From positions 124,001 through 188,000 of the forward strand of contig MEOH01000002.1 in assembly GCA_001769535.1 (NCBI GenBank): a DNA stretch of 64,000 nt, read 5' to 3'. Shown piece by piece: positions 9,709-21,000 of the stretch. Source of the DNA: Bacteroidetes bacterium GWF2_38_335 (GTDB taxonomy: Bacteria; Bacteroidota; Bacteroidia; Bacteroidales; GWF2-38-335). Under the pieces are notes generated by a model. That model was not told where the DNA came from. It did no database searches and worked only from the letters and a program-made list of their open reading frames with translations. The translations under genes and the position numbers were made by a program. Each line of letters begins with the position of its first letter. Positions within the stretch are counted from its first letter, which is position 1.

Positions 9709-12700
9709 ATGCCTGAAATAGCTTATTATCCAAAATTAAAACGCCTGATATCAGTTCCGGAATTACCAGAATTGTTCTCTTTTTTTTCAGATAATGTAAA
9801 TGATTTGTTGGATCAATTAAGGTATCATAATTTGATTGTATCAAAAAGCCCATCAGGTGATATGACATATTATAGCGTTGATATTTTAACTGAAAATAAA
9901 ATTGGAATATCTATTCCGGGAACAGGAATAAAAATAGTTTTAAACCCTCCTGACAGCCTCGGTAATCAAGGTGGCTCTGAATTTAAAATAATTATTTTTA
10001 AACGACATGAAGTATTAAAATTTATTCATGAATTTGAATTAGAGACCTTCTCATTTTCAGCAGATGATATAAAGAATTTAATTTTTAATATTTTTAACAC
10101 AAACGAGGAAGACATTATTCAGTCAATCATATCTAACTTTGTTATTCCTTCTGGAACAATTGCTGATGAATTTGAATACATTGAAACATTTATTAATCAA
10201 GTAAATTCAAATTTAGGAGCAGGAGTAGACTTTAATAGTCTTCCAGAAGATCCCAGCTTTGATGAAGTATATGAGTTAATAAAAAGTACTTCAAATATTG
10301 ATTTTATTGAAATTGTGCAATACTACCTCCAAAATAGTCTGACCAACCTGGAAAAATTATTTGAAGCTTGGTTTATAAATTACAATGTTGAAAACAGATT
10401 AAAGGAAATAATAATACCAGAAATTTATGCAAAGATAAAGGATATCTCTATCGGTTTAGAATTCCCAAGGAGGGTGTTAAAACCATTATTCGGTAGCCCG
10501 TCAGGAACTTCACCTAATAATGGTAGAATAATTGATGAGGAGGTTGATGTTAATGGAAATACATTAATAGTTGAAGTGCCTGAAGATGATAGATTAAGAT
10601 CATTTCTAAGATTTGATATTGGAGATATTACTTTCTCGATAATAAATGGCTTACAGTTTAATAATGCCTCAAATATTACATTCTGGTGGTCTCAAATAGG
10701 AAATACAGGTATCGACCTAATGTTCAGCGACATGAAGCTAGACTTAAGTCGAACAAAAAATATTGATGAAGCATCAGCAGATGGTAGACCAAATGATTTT
10801 ATTGGTGTTTTTATTGAAAAAGTTGCAATTGGACTTCCAAAAAAATGGTTTAAACAAGACACATTAAGTAGTAATTCAAGCGGAAATACACTTGAGATTT
10901 ATGGTGAAAAAGTTATTATTGGCACAGGAGGATTTTCGGGAATTATTGGTTTAAGAGCTATTGGTGGTATCCCCGATCCTGAAGACGAAATATTTTTTAG
11001 AATCGGCGGTAGTGACACAGAACCTGAAAAGGGTTTTGCTCTTGGGTTTAAAAATTTCTATATGAAATTTGAAAGAAACTCTATTCTTGAATCTGAAATA
11101 ATAGGTTCAATTACCTTGCCTGATACTTTCAAAACTGCCTCTGAAGATCCTTTTAAAATCGACATCCTTGCTCACTTTTTTGAAGACGGAGATTTCAGTA
11201 TCACAGCTTCAAGTGAATCTGGTTATACAGCTATTATTAAAAATGTCCTTGAAATAAAAATATTCGAACTTGAAGTTGGCAGAGTTGAAGATGAATTTTA
11301 TCTTGAAACAAAAGCTGAGCTTAAAATATTAAATAATGTTATCAGTAAATACATCCCCGATCCAATCCAGATAAAACGGTTAAGGATTTGGGATGATGGT
11401 AGAATAGAGTTCTCCGGAGGAGGCAGTATTGTTCTGCCTGAACCTAAAACTTTAAAAGTTGGTCCGCTTGAATTGTCAATTACCGCCATACATATTGGCT
11501 CCCATGAGCAGTACCATGGTGGTGTAATGAGAAAATACGCCTACATTGGTTTCGACGGGGGAATAAATGTGAACCCGGGCGGAGTTGATGCACGAGGGGA
11601 TGGTGTTAAGTTTTACTTTACAATTGATAATAATAATTCCGGCTTAGATTTAGATTTCTTTATCAGAATTGAAAGCATAGCAATTGATTTGATCATCCCT
11701 GGAAGCGCAACTCCTGAGGCAGCAGCAGTTTTAATTTCGGGATACCTGTCAATGAAAGAACCTGATGCAACCGGAACTAACCCCGATCAGGGAACAGAAT
11801 ACTCTGGCGGTGTCAGTCTGTCATTACCAAAAGCAAATATCTCTGGTAGCGCAGCAATGAGAATGAACCCAAAGGTTCCTTCATTTTTAATTGATTTAAG
11901 CTTAGAACTGCCTGTTCCAATTACACTGGGACCAACCGGCCTTGGAATTTACGGTTTCAGGGGACTTTTAGGACAAAAATATGTAGCAAGTAAAGATGAG
12001 ATTGGTGCTTATGATTGGTGGGATTATTACAAAAAGAAAGTTGCCCCTACTCATAAAGAAGGAATTCAACCTGAAAAATTTGCGCAGGAAAACGGTTTTT
12101 CAGTTGGAGCTGGTGCCTCAATTTCAACAATTGAGCCAAGCGGCGATAAAAAAGCATTTACAAGTAAAATATTCTTTTTGCTTTCTTTACCTGATGTCTT
12201 ACTTATTCAGGGACAAGCAGCAATAATTAAAGAACGTATCGGTCTTGATTGCACAAGCGACCCTCCGTTTAGTGCCATGTTGGCTATTGACAGTACCTCA
12301 ATCACCACAGCATTTGGAGTAAATTACAAAATTCCTGAAACAAACGGGAAAATCTTACAACTTGATGCACTTCTCGCAATGGGTTTCTTTTACCATGATT
12401 CTGATGCATGGTATATCAATATTGGAACAAAAGAACACCCTGTTCAGGGGAAAATATTCAAGGATATTTTCAATATCAATGCTTATTCTTACCTCCAATT
12501 ATATTCGGGTGGAATTGATGCCGGAGCAGGAATTTCATTCTATAAAAAAGCAAAAGCAGGGCCACTTTCAGCCGAACTATCAGCATATATTGATGTATTT
12601 GGTAAAATAAATTTTGTTCCGGTGCAAATTGGAGCAGGTTTGAATTTAGGCGGTTCAGTTTCGCTAAAAATTTGGAAATTTGGATTGACATTATCTGCCG

Positions 12701-15700
12701 CTGCGTCTATTGCTGCAGAAATTCCAAAGCCATTTGTTGTGTCCGGTTCTGTGAAAGCTTGCATTAGAGTGCTTAAGAAAGACAGGTGCATTTCATTTGC
12801 CTTTACTTGGGTAATTGATAATAATGCAAATATTGATGAGATTTTATTACATCAGATTGGCTCCGGTGCAACAGCGATAAATGTAATGTCTAATGAAACA
12901 TTCCCTCTTTATTCATTTATAAGTCCTTCTGGAACAATTCCACCTTCATTAACAATTCCAGAAGAAATAATTATTCCTGTAGACTCAAAAATTGAAATTG
13001 AATTTTTAAAGCCAGTCGATACAACCAATACAGATAACTTTGGAAGTGAATCAACAACTTTACCTAAAAATACTGAACAGGTTCCTAAAAAGAAAGGTAA
13101 ACTTGAGCCAACAACCCATACATTTAAAATTGAAGAAGTAAGTTTATTTTACAAAGATGGTTCAACTTGGCAACCATATAATGTTTTTGAGGCAATTACC
13201 CCCGATGACCCAAATATTATTGTCACACCTCCTTTAAATCCAAATTACGGCTATTGGCAGCGTGATTCGGCAGGTAAAGTTAATAAGTTAAGTATTTTAG
13301 GTCGAAGTCCGTTGGAATGGTTGCGTAACGGAAGTACTTTGCCTGATCTGGGGTTGTTCAATATCAATACACAATCGGCTATTTATTGTCCGAATGAAGC
13401 CCTGAACCCTGTTTGTATTAACTTCGATAATTATCCCAATCCGCAAGTTCCAATTAATACAATAACAAATCATGACGGTATGTGGTTTAAGTTGGTTGGA
13501 ACTGAAGGGTCTGTTTCTCCAATCACAAATCCATTTGGTTTAACCAATGCACTTATTTTAGCTCCGGGTAACACTTTGGAAATATACTTCCAGAATCCTG
13601 TTGCACTGACCAAACTCAGACTATTAACAAAAACGCCATCAGTTTCTGTTTCATACTTTAAAAGAATTGACACCGGAACATTTGATATAAATAATATATC
13701 CATTTACACATATTCTCTCATAGTTTCCAATAGCGTACCACTATCAGGATTAATCCTGCCTGTGGAATATGAAGACGAGAATAATCCTGTTGACAAAATA
13801 GTTATTGAACCCGATGGATCTTGCTTAATAAATTGTCTCGAATTCCAATCCCAAATGGAAGTTTATGTAAACGAAGCCATTCTGGAATTGCAAGATCAGA
13901 TATCTATACTAACTGATGAAATTTCTGACCATCAGTTTTATTGTGAAACATCACCGGATCCTATGTTTGCTAATCAAAGTTGTGTATTGGCCAATATGAA
14001 AACACAACAGATTGAAGAAATACAAAACCTAATAGAATTATTATCCGAATATTCCTTAACATCTTTTTCTTGTTACATATTACAGGAAGACGGAAGTAAA
14101 ATTCTTTTTGAAGACAGTACTGATAAAATCCTGCTCGAAGAACAAACATGCTGTTCAGGTATTTACCCTTGCGGAACTTATGTATTTGGAGTATGTTGGC
14201 AAAACCTGACTGAATACTATGTTCCTGACATCAGTGAATGGACCGAAACTTACGAATCGGTTACTGCTATGATTGAAGCGATGTCCAGAACAGTTGAACC
14301 AATTTGGAGGCCAAATGGCACATATTTAATCAGAATTAAATCCAGAGATTCTGTTACAGGTGGAGGCAATGCAGATTATGAAGAATACTATTTTTATGGG
14401 TTTAACACCAAAGGACCTCTTGGTCATTTCCATCAATTTGATCTAAGACCTGTCGATTCAAAAGGTTATGTAGCTTTAGAAAGTGTTGGCAGAGAGGATG
14501 AATACAAACTCTCAAAGCTTAAAGATTACATTGATGTTGCCAGATCCTATCCTGATGCTGAAGGTAATATTATTGATGCAAAACCGCTATTCTACAAATT
14601 ACCCAAATTAAGGATGCTTTTCAAATATCCTTATGTCTATACGATGTTTTCAAAGTTAGCCAATTATGGAAGCATGGCCCCTGTTCAAACATCACTTAAT
14701 ATCACAATTAAAGACCCTCAGGAACCTGAGGTTATTCCTTATGCCGAGCCACAGTGGAGCATTTCGCAGGCGCCGATTACCGGTGTTGATGTTGAAGTCC
14801 TGAATAATTTTATGAATGGACAGAATTGCGTCCAGGCAACCGAATTTGAATTGTTAAATATCGGACTATATGCTGATTTGCAAAATCTTAAACCATTAAA
14901 ACTCTATACTGCAATTTTCAATGTTGATTATAACAACAGTTACCCCTTAAATCAACCTGTTGAAGTTCACAGATATAATTTCCAAACCTCCAGATATGCC
15001 TGTTTCAGGGAACAGGTTTTGAGCTACCTTACTTTTGAAGAAAGCATTAATTTATGCGAGGAAATGGATTTAAGTTCAGCTACAGTTATAAATGAAGCAA
15101 TTTATGATATTGTAAAAACATTTGACCCTGCTGATCTTTCAGAAGCTGTCAACATCATAGCTAATACGAGTGCCAATGATGAACTGGTAAAGAATTTCTC
15201 CAATAAATATGAAAGAATATTATTTGGCGCATTAAAAATGCAAGCACTGAATAAAGCTGAAACAACAGAATTTAACATTCTTTGGTATAACGATGGAGGT
15301 ACACCTTCAGTTGAAAGAATAATCGGGATACTTGTTCGAAACCCTGAACCATTTAATAATCCTAAACTAACGGATGAAGAGCTAGAGCAAAGTATTAAAG
15401 TTGTTGATGGAGCCGGTAATGAAGACGCCAATTACAAAATAGTACTTTCAAAAGATAAATCCGAAGCATTTATCTCCAATACAAGTCTGAATATTGATGT
15501 TGAAGATATTAATATTCGATTCAGATACCTTGAATACGATGAGGCAACCGGCACCAACATATTATTAAACCCAATGAATGAAGTTGTTGTAAATATTGCC
15601 ATCATTGCTCCTACAACAAAATTATGCGCGGCTGATTGTGGCAGTGTTGAAGTTGATTTGAGAAATACTTTAACTGCCGATTCTGTTCCGAACGCTTATG

Positions 15701-17985
15701 CATATGAGTTTTTAATTGAGAACACATCTATTGGGTATTCTGCTTTATATTTGAGGAATAATGCCGATGGGAAATTACCATTATATGAAATTGTAGATTT
15801 AAAATATAATACCCAGTATACTGTTCGAGTCAGGCCTTTAATAAGCGGCAGAAGGACAATATTTGGAAATAGTTGTTCAATTTCAACTAAAACCCTAACC
15901 TTTTCAATCATTAATCCTGCTGATACTTATGTTGGAATTGCTCAAACAGTTACAATTAAGGTAATTGACCTTAACGGGAACACAATTACTAATTATAATG
16001 AAAATGTTACACTGAACGTTTCAGGAAATGCCAGCGGTGCAGGACTGGTTGATATAATAAACGGAAAAGGATCAATATTAATCAATGATAATTTCGCTGA
16101 AGTAGTTACATTAAGTCTTACAGATTCAGAACTAACCGGAATTCTTCTGGGTCCTGATCAGGATTTGGAATTTCATGCAATAGTTGCTTCAAAATTAGTA
16201 ATTCTTGATCCGGTTGATGCTGAGCAGGGAGAATCGGTTCAAATTACAATTCATGCTCAAAATGTTATAGGATTATTGGATACCTTGTTTAACGGGACTG
16301 TCACCCTGATTTCAAACTCTGCAAATACAACTATTGATAACAGTGGGCTGGTCAATATTATTAATGGAATTGGGACAATAAACCTTACTAACAGCGAAGC
16401 AGAAACGATTATTTTATCTCTGGCTGATTCGGGAAGTACCGGGTTGGATGTTTCAAGCAATCAGGATTTGAATTTTACAACTCAGGGAGCAACTAAATTT
16501 GTAATTATTGATCCGGTTGATTCATCCGAAGGTACTTATGTTACTGTTGTTGTTCAGGCTCAAAACGATTTTGGGGATGTTGATTATGGATATAATCAAG
16601 ACGTAAAATTAATTGCAACCGGATCAGGACCTGTAATTGTTGAAAACAGCGGTTTAGTTAATATTCAAAATGGTGAGGGATCAATACAAGTATTTAGCGA
16701 TATTCCACAGACAGTTACATTAACCCTGGAAGATATTGAATCAACGGGGTTAAATGTTATTGATGCAATCCAATATTTAGTGTTTGTGATGATTGAAGGG
16801 GTTGCATTTAAAGATACTTTTACTGAAGCATCAGGAATAACATTAGAAAACCATTTACCGGATATTGGCGATTCATGGACTAAAATAATCCAAATTGGAT
16901 CAGCAACCATGAAGGTTGATGCCCAAAATGATACTTTGACTCCCGGTACAAACGGACTGAATATTGGTGTTCTTTATACAGCGGATGTTGGGACTGAATA
17001 TACTAACGCTGACTACATTGTTGAAATGAAACAGATTCAGGGAGGTGTTTCAGATTTTGTAAACTATTTGGCAGCAAGGATCCAGGATAATGGCAACATG
17101 TATATTGTCCAGTTTAATAAATCCGCATCAAGGTTAATTAAAAAAATTGGAACAAACTGGGTTACTTTAATTAGTGGTTCCGGTACTTCAGACGGGGCGG
17201 TTGTCAAATTTGAAGTTCTTGGAAATAAATTAAGATTTTACGAAAATTATGAGAATGACCTTCTTTTCTTTATTGACAACGAAATATCAGGAGCCGGAAA
17301 AGCCGGAGCCGGAATGGGCAATATAGGAACAGGAGGAAATTTAATCATGCAGGAATTTGACAGTTTTATTGTCAGATGGGGTGGTGATTTAAAAAGAATA
17401 TTCCTCGATAAATTTACGAATTCCGGATTGTTGGATAACAATATACCTGAAGAAGGAGATGGTTGGCTGCAGGTAATAAATGTTGGGAACAGTGATGGAA
17501 TTAAAATCCAGAATGGAGTTGCCAGAAAAACCTCAAATGGTCAGAAAAATGGCAGAGGATCTTTCTACGTTGCAAATAATCCTGCAAAATACACGACCAA
17601 TAATTATGAAGTTGAATTGACTGTATTGTCTGGTCATAATTCTGATAACACTATATCAATGGGTGTAAGGGTTCAGAACAACGGGCTGGATGGATATTTT
17701 GTCAGAATTAATAATTCTGAAAGCAGACTCTATAAACGTGTTAATGGCGCTTGGGCTGCACTTGGAACCTTAATTGGTTCGGGCGTTCCAAATGGTTCAG
17801 TTGTTATACTAAGAGCCAACGAATCAAATATTGAATTTGAATGTAATGGTCAAATTCTTCTTAACGAATCTGATTCAACAATTTCCGGAATTGGAGAAGG
17901 AGGTTTTGGGATAGGAGCAGTTATAATCTCAGGTGATGTTGAAAAAAACCAGGAAGTTGACAATTTTGTTATTAGAAATTTATAG
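9709..17985 (+). CDS. 2758-aa beta-rich multidomain giant protein
   Basis: No signal peptide is seen (starts MPEIAYYPKLKRL). Residues about 1-1080 are Gly-rich, beta-strand-rich and unassigned; the 'YGFRGLLGQ' and 'WYINIGTKEHP' blocks remind me of large secreted or DUF6603-type proteins, which is a weak impression only. A Pro/Lys linker follows near 1090-1140. Residues 1400-1500 contain a short coiled-coil and a Cys-containing segment. An FN3-like unit lies at about 1980-2060. Three Ig-like (Big1/filamin-like) repeats start near 2065, 2162 and 2263, each with 'SGLVNI-NG-G-I'. Two tandem concanavalin/LamG-like domains start near 2367 and 2565. This architecture suits a fibre, scaffold or adhesin. 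It sits between an exported propeller and another giant gene in one operon. Confidence 0.8.
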   Translation: MPEIAYYPKLKRLISVPELPELFSFFSDNVNDLLDQLRYHNLIVSKSPSGDMTYYSVDILTENKIGISIPGTGIKIVLNPPDSLGNQGGSEFKIIIFKRHEVLKFIHEFELETFSFSADDIKNLIFNIFNTNEEDIIQSIISNFVIPSGTIADEFEYIETFINQVNSNLGAGVDFNSLPEDPSFDEVYELIKSTSNIDFIEIVQYYLQNSLTNLEKLFEAWFINYNVENRLKEIIIPEIYAKIKDISIGLEFPRRVLKPLFGSPSGTSPNNGRIIDEEVDVNGNTLIVEVPEDDRLRSFLRFDIGDITFSIINGLQFNNASNITFWWSQIGNTGIDLMFSDMKLDLSRTKNIDEASADGRPNDFIGVFIEKVAIGLPKKWFKQDTLSSNSSGNTLEIYGEKVIIGTGGFSGIIGLRAIGGIPDPEDEIFFRIGGSDTEPEKGFALGFKNFYMKFERNSILESEIIGSITLPDTFKTASEDPFKIDILAHFFEDGDFSITASSESGYTAIIKNVLEIKIFELEVGRVEDEFYLETKAELKILNNVISKYIPDPIQIKRLRIWDDGRIEFSGGGSIVLPEPKTLKVGPLELSITAIHIGSHEQYHGGVMRKYAYIGFDGGINVNPGGVDARGDGVKFYFTIDNNNSGLDLDFFIRIESIAIDLIIPGSATPEAAAVLISGYLSMKEPDATGTNPDQGTEYSGGVSLSLPKANISGSAAMRMNPKVPSFLIDLSLELPVPITLGPTGLGIYGFRGLLGQKYVASKDEIGAYDWWDYYKKKVAPTHKEGIQPEKFAQENGFSVGAGASISTIEPSGDKKAFTSKIFFLLSLPDVLLIQGQAAIIKERIGLDCTSDPPFSAMLAIDSTSITTAFGVNYKIPETNGKILQLDALLAMGFFYHDSDAWYINIGTKEHPVQGKIFKDIFNINAYSYLQLYSGGIDAGAGISFYKKAKAGPLSAELSAYIDVFGKINFVPVQIGAGLNLGGSVSLKIWKFGLTLSAAASIAAEIPKPFVVSGSVKACIRVLKKDRCISFAFTWVIDNNANIDEILLHQIGSGATAINVMSNETFPLYSFISPSGTIPPSLTIPEEIIIPVDSKIEIEFLKPVDTTNTDNFGSESTTLPKNTEQVPKKKGKLEPTTHTFKIEEVSLFYKDGSTWQPYNVFEAITPDDPNIIVTPPLNPNYGYWQRDSAGKVNKLSILGRSPLEWLRNGSTLPDLGLFNINTQSAIYCPNEALNPVCINFDNYPNPQVPINTITNHDGMWFKLVGTEGSVSPITNPFGLTNALILAPGNTLEIYFQNPVALTKLRLLTKTPSVSVSYFKRIDTGTFDINNISIYTYSLIVSNSVPLSGLILPVEYEDENNPVDKIVIEPDGSCLINCLEFQSQMEVYVNEAILELQDQISILTDEISDHQFYCETSPDPMFANQSCVLANMKTQQIEEIQNLIELLSEYSLTSFSCYILQEDGSKILFEDSTDKILLEEQTCCSGIYPCGTYVFGVCWQNLTEYYVPDISEWTETYESVTAMIEAMSRTVEPIWRPNGTYLIRIKSRDSVTGGGNADYEEYYFYGFNTKGPLGHFHQFDLRPVDSKGYVALESVGREDEYKLSKLKDYIDVARSYPDAEGNIIDAKPLFYKLPKLRMLFKYPYVYTMFSKLANYGSMAPVQTSLNITIKDPQEPEVIPYAEPQWSISQAPITGVDVEVLNNFMNGQNCVQATEFELLNIGLYADLQNLKPLKLYTAIFNVDYNNSYPLNQPVEVHRYNFQTSRYACFREQVLSYLTFEESINLCEEMDLSSATVINEAIYDIVKTFDPADLSEAVNIIANTSANDELVKNFSNKYERILFGALKMQALNKAETTEFNILWYNDGGTPSVERIIGILVRNPEPFNNPKLTDEELEQSIKVVDGAGNEDANYKIVLSKDKSEAFISNTSLNIDVEDINIRFRYLEYDEATGTNILLNPMNEVVVNIAIIAPTTKLCAADCGSVEVDLRNTLTADSVPNAYAYEFLIENTSIGYSALYLRNNADGKLPLYEIVDLKYNTQYTVRVRPLISGRRTIFGNSCSISTKTLTFSIINPADTYVGIAQTVTIKVIDLNGNTITNYNENVTLNVSGNASGAGLVDIINGKGSILINDNFAEVVTLSLTDSELTGILLGPDQDLEFHAIVASKLVILDPVDAEQGESVQITIHAQNVIGLLDTLFNGTVTLISNSANTTIDNSGLVNIINGIGTINLTNSEAETIILSLADSGSTGLDVSSNQDLNFTTQGATKFVIIDPVDSSEGTYVTVVVQAQNDFGDVDYGYNQDVKLIATGSGPVIVENSGLVNIQNGEGSIQVFSDIPQTVTLTLEDIESTGLNVIDAIQYLVFVMIEGVAFKDTFTEASGITLENHLPDIGDSWTKIIQIGSATMKVDAQNDTLTPGTNGLNIGVLYTADVGTEYTNADYIVEMKQIQGGVSDFVNYLAARIQDNGNMYIVQFNKSASRLIKKIGTNWVTLISGSGTSDGAVVKFEVLGNKLRFYENYENDLLFFIDNEISGAGKAGAGMGNIGTGGNLIMQEFDSFIVRWGGDLKRIFLDKFTNSGLLDNNIPEEGDGWLQVINVGNSDGIKIQNGVARKTSNGQKNGRGSFYVANNPAKYTTNNYEVELTVLSGHNSDNTISMGVRVQNNGLDGYFVRINNSESRLYKRVNGAWAALGTLIGSGVPNGSVVILRANESNIEFECNGQILLNESDSTISGIGEGGFGIGAVIISGDVEKNQEVDNFVIRNL

Positions 17986-18012
17986 TGTTTACAAAAGTTA
18001 AAATTAAATATA

Positions 18013-21000
18013 ATGCCACAGAATCCTGAAATAGTAATAAACAGTAATGACAAGGTCCAGTCACAGTATACTTATATACAAGCTACGGGATCGACCGGAA
18101 GTGATGGAAGCACTCAGGGAATTCATTTAAGATGGGATTTCAGAGATGAGTTAGGTGAAAAGCACTTGCCTAAAGGAAACCCTTTATCCTCTTACCCTAC
18201 TTCAAGTCATTTCCATAAACCAGATGATTTTGTAAAAGTTTTCAAAACTGCATACATCAAAAAATACCCTGCAGTTGTTGATTTTGCAAATAAAATGCCG
18301 GACAGGATTAATTCAGGCAGTATAAGGGAATGGGAATTTGATATTCCAATAAATTCAATTCTTAACGAAAGTGTAACTACCACAATTATTATCCGGTTTA
18401 GCAATATAGCTGCATATAACCTTATTGCTTCCTCTATTAATCCATTAACAAACCCATTTAATTTTTTAAGTGAATACTCACAATATACAGGGTCACATAT
18501 TGAAGTTGAAGCAAAAAACAAACTCTGCTTCGCTGTCACCCTTAATATGGTTTACATTAATGAAAGTTTGCCCGGAGCTGTTAAAACTGAAGCTATTTCA
18601 ACTTTTGATAATAAGGAAAACGTAATTTCATGCAGAAAAACTTTTAATATTGACGCTTATTCAGGTCCGGGACAACCTGTCCCAATTGTTGATAACGCTG
18701 TTTTTCTAATTCCAAAAGGCGGGATAATTAGAATTGAAGTTGAAAATATCCAGTACTTGAGATTTAACTATGCAAACGTTACTCCTCTTCAAATAACAGT
18801 TGAAACATATCATGATTTTATAGTTGGCACAAATAATGCCGATTTGAACAACTGGCAGGATATTGGCCAGTTCGCATTAACCGAAGATAATGCCATTGCC
18901 CATGAAAGACTTGAAGGGCCAGCAGGAAGTAACTGGGGAATTAATAATTGGCCCAGATTCATCAACGGACTCACAACAAATATTGTCAATTATAAAGACA
19001 AATGGGATGACCCGTTAAATCCTGAGGACAGAATCAAAAACGGCGTTCAAAGTTACCTTCTTAACAGTACTAATCTTAACCCGGCTTCAAATGTTGTTGT
19101 GCCTTATGAAACCACATCAGAGGAAACAAATGATGCAAGTACTGAAGTAAGCTATTTAAATCTCCTGAAGCTTGTTGCCTGTGATTTTCATATTGCCAGA
19201 ATGCTTGGGCTTGGGTATATTGATGAAATAACCATCTCACCTGACCCAAACAAATACATATACTTATTATTGTATGATACAGTTGCTTCTTTAGGCGAAG
19301 ATCCTGCAGCCCTGGTAAGTCATTTTTACATGACAATGCCAACTTCCAAGAATGATGCCTGTTTGCCGGATACCCCTATTTTAAGTCATCTCTCCTATGG
19401 ATTGGAAGTCCCGGCTACCCCCACACCAATTCAGTTGACCGACCCTGGAGGATATCTTCCTTACCATGACATCAGATATATCAGATTGTTTAGGACAATA
19501 ATACTTAATGAACTCCCCTATTCGCCGGTATTTTATGAAAACCCTGATGAATTCTGTTCAAGGGGTAAAACCGAAACAATTTTCTATGGTTTGGATTATC
19601 GAATTCAAGGAAGTGGTTCATGGGATCCAGGACTTAGCTTTGATGCTGAATATAATGAAGTTGTACCCATTCCTAATCACTCAGGTTCATGTCCAATTTT
19701 TACACATGATGAAAGAAATGAAGGATTTCATGAATACCAGATTTACGGAATTAATTGGTTTTCCCGTCCATCAACTGAGAGCAACATATTAGCTACAAAT
19801 GAAACCAAATTTCCCATAAGGAATACCCTCCTGCCCCCATCAAATTTTTCTGTTCAATTAATTCAAAAGGAAGAACCCAGAATTTTTACAACCATTAGCG
19901 AACAGACCAAATTACAAAATATTGACCCATCCTCGAATGATGATGAAATTTTAGTCAGGTCAACTTTCTATTGGAACCATGTACATCACATGGGCTATCA
20001 GTTTCAGGACCCTTCTTTTGAAACATTTAAAGTTAAAGCAGATAAAATTCAATTGTTTTTCAGACAAAACCAACCTGATTCAACAAGGGGAATAATAACA
20101 GATGTAATCAGCATCAGTGACGAAAAGGCCTGTGTGATTGTTGGCGCTTACAACGATTATACTCAAAACCCTCCTGTCACTTATACGCCTGAAATCATTA
20201 GCGGGGTCCATTATACTTCCTTTAATTCAGGTGAAAAAACGTTTCTTATTGACTCAATTCAGGATTTAGGGGGAATTTATAATATCACTATTTATAAAAT
20301 CGTTGAAACTCAGTTGACAGAAGTAACCATCGGAGGGGTTGGCACCAATGAGTTTGTTGCTGCAAAAACCTATATTTCCCCCAATATTGATGATTATTTT
20401 TCATTAACTGAAGATATTTCCAACCCGGATAATTCAACCTGGCCAAAGAAAATTTCAAATAAAATAATTGATATCGTACATTTTGAAACAAACCTGAAGG
20501 AAGACGGAACTATTTTGACCACTCCACACATTCACACTGAAACAAGGTCTGGAATGGATGGGCAGAATTCAACATTAATAATTGGTGGCATTTTTGAAAA
20601 AGCTGAAGTGGCTGAAGTTCCGGATCGTGACATTAATAATAATGAAATTCCCAATTCCAGAACAGGAGTGTTTAAAATAACCTTTAACGGGAATCCATTG
20701 ATTGTTCACCCCCAGCCCGATGTCTATTGGTATAAAGGAACCATACGAATTAATTACGACCCTGATTTATCATTAAATCCAAATTATAATGACCCAAATT
20801 CAGGATATGAGTTGGATTTAGGTGAAAAAAAGGTATTAGAGGTAATTGATATTGATCAAACAGGCGCAAATTTAGTATTAACTGTTGTTGATTCCACATT
20901 TGAAATTGACACTTCTTCTGGCGGGTATAATATTACAGGTTCCTATCAACCAATTCTGACCGGCACGAATATCCTGGTCAACTTTCATCCAGGATACAGA

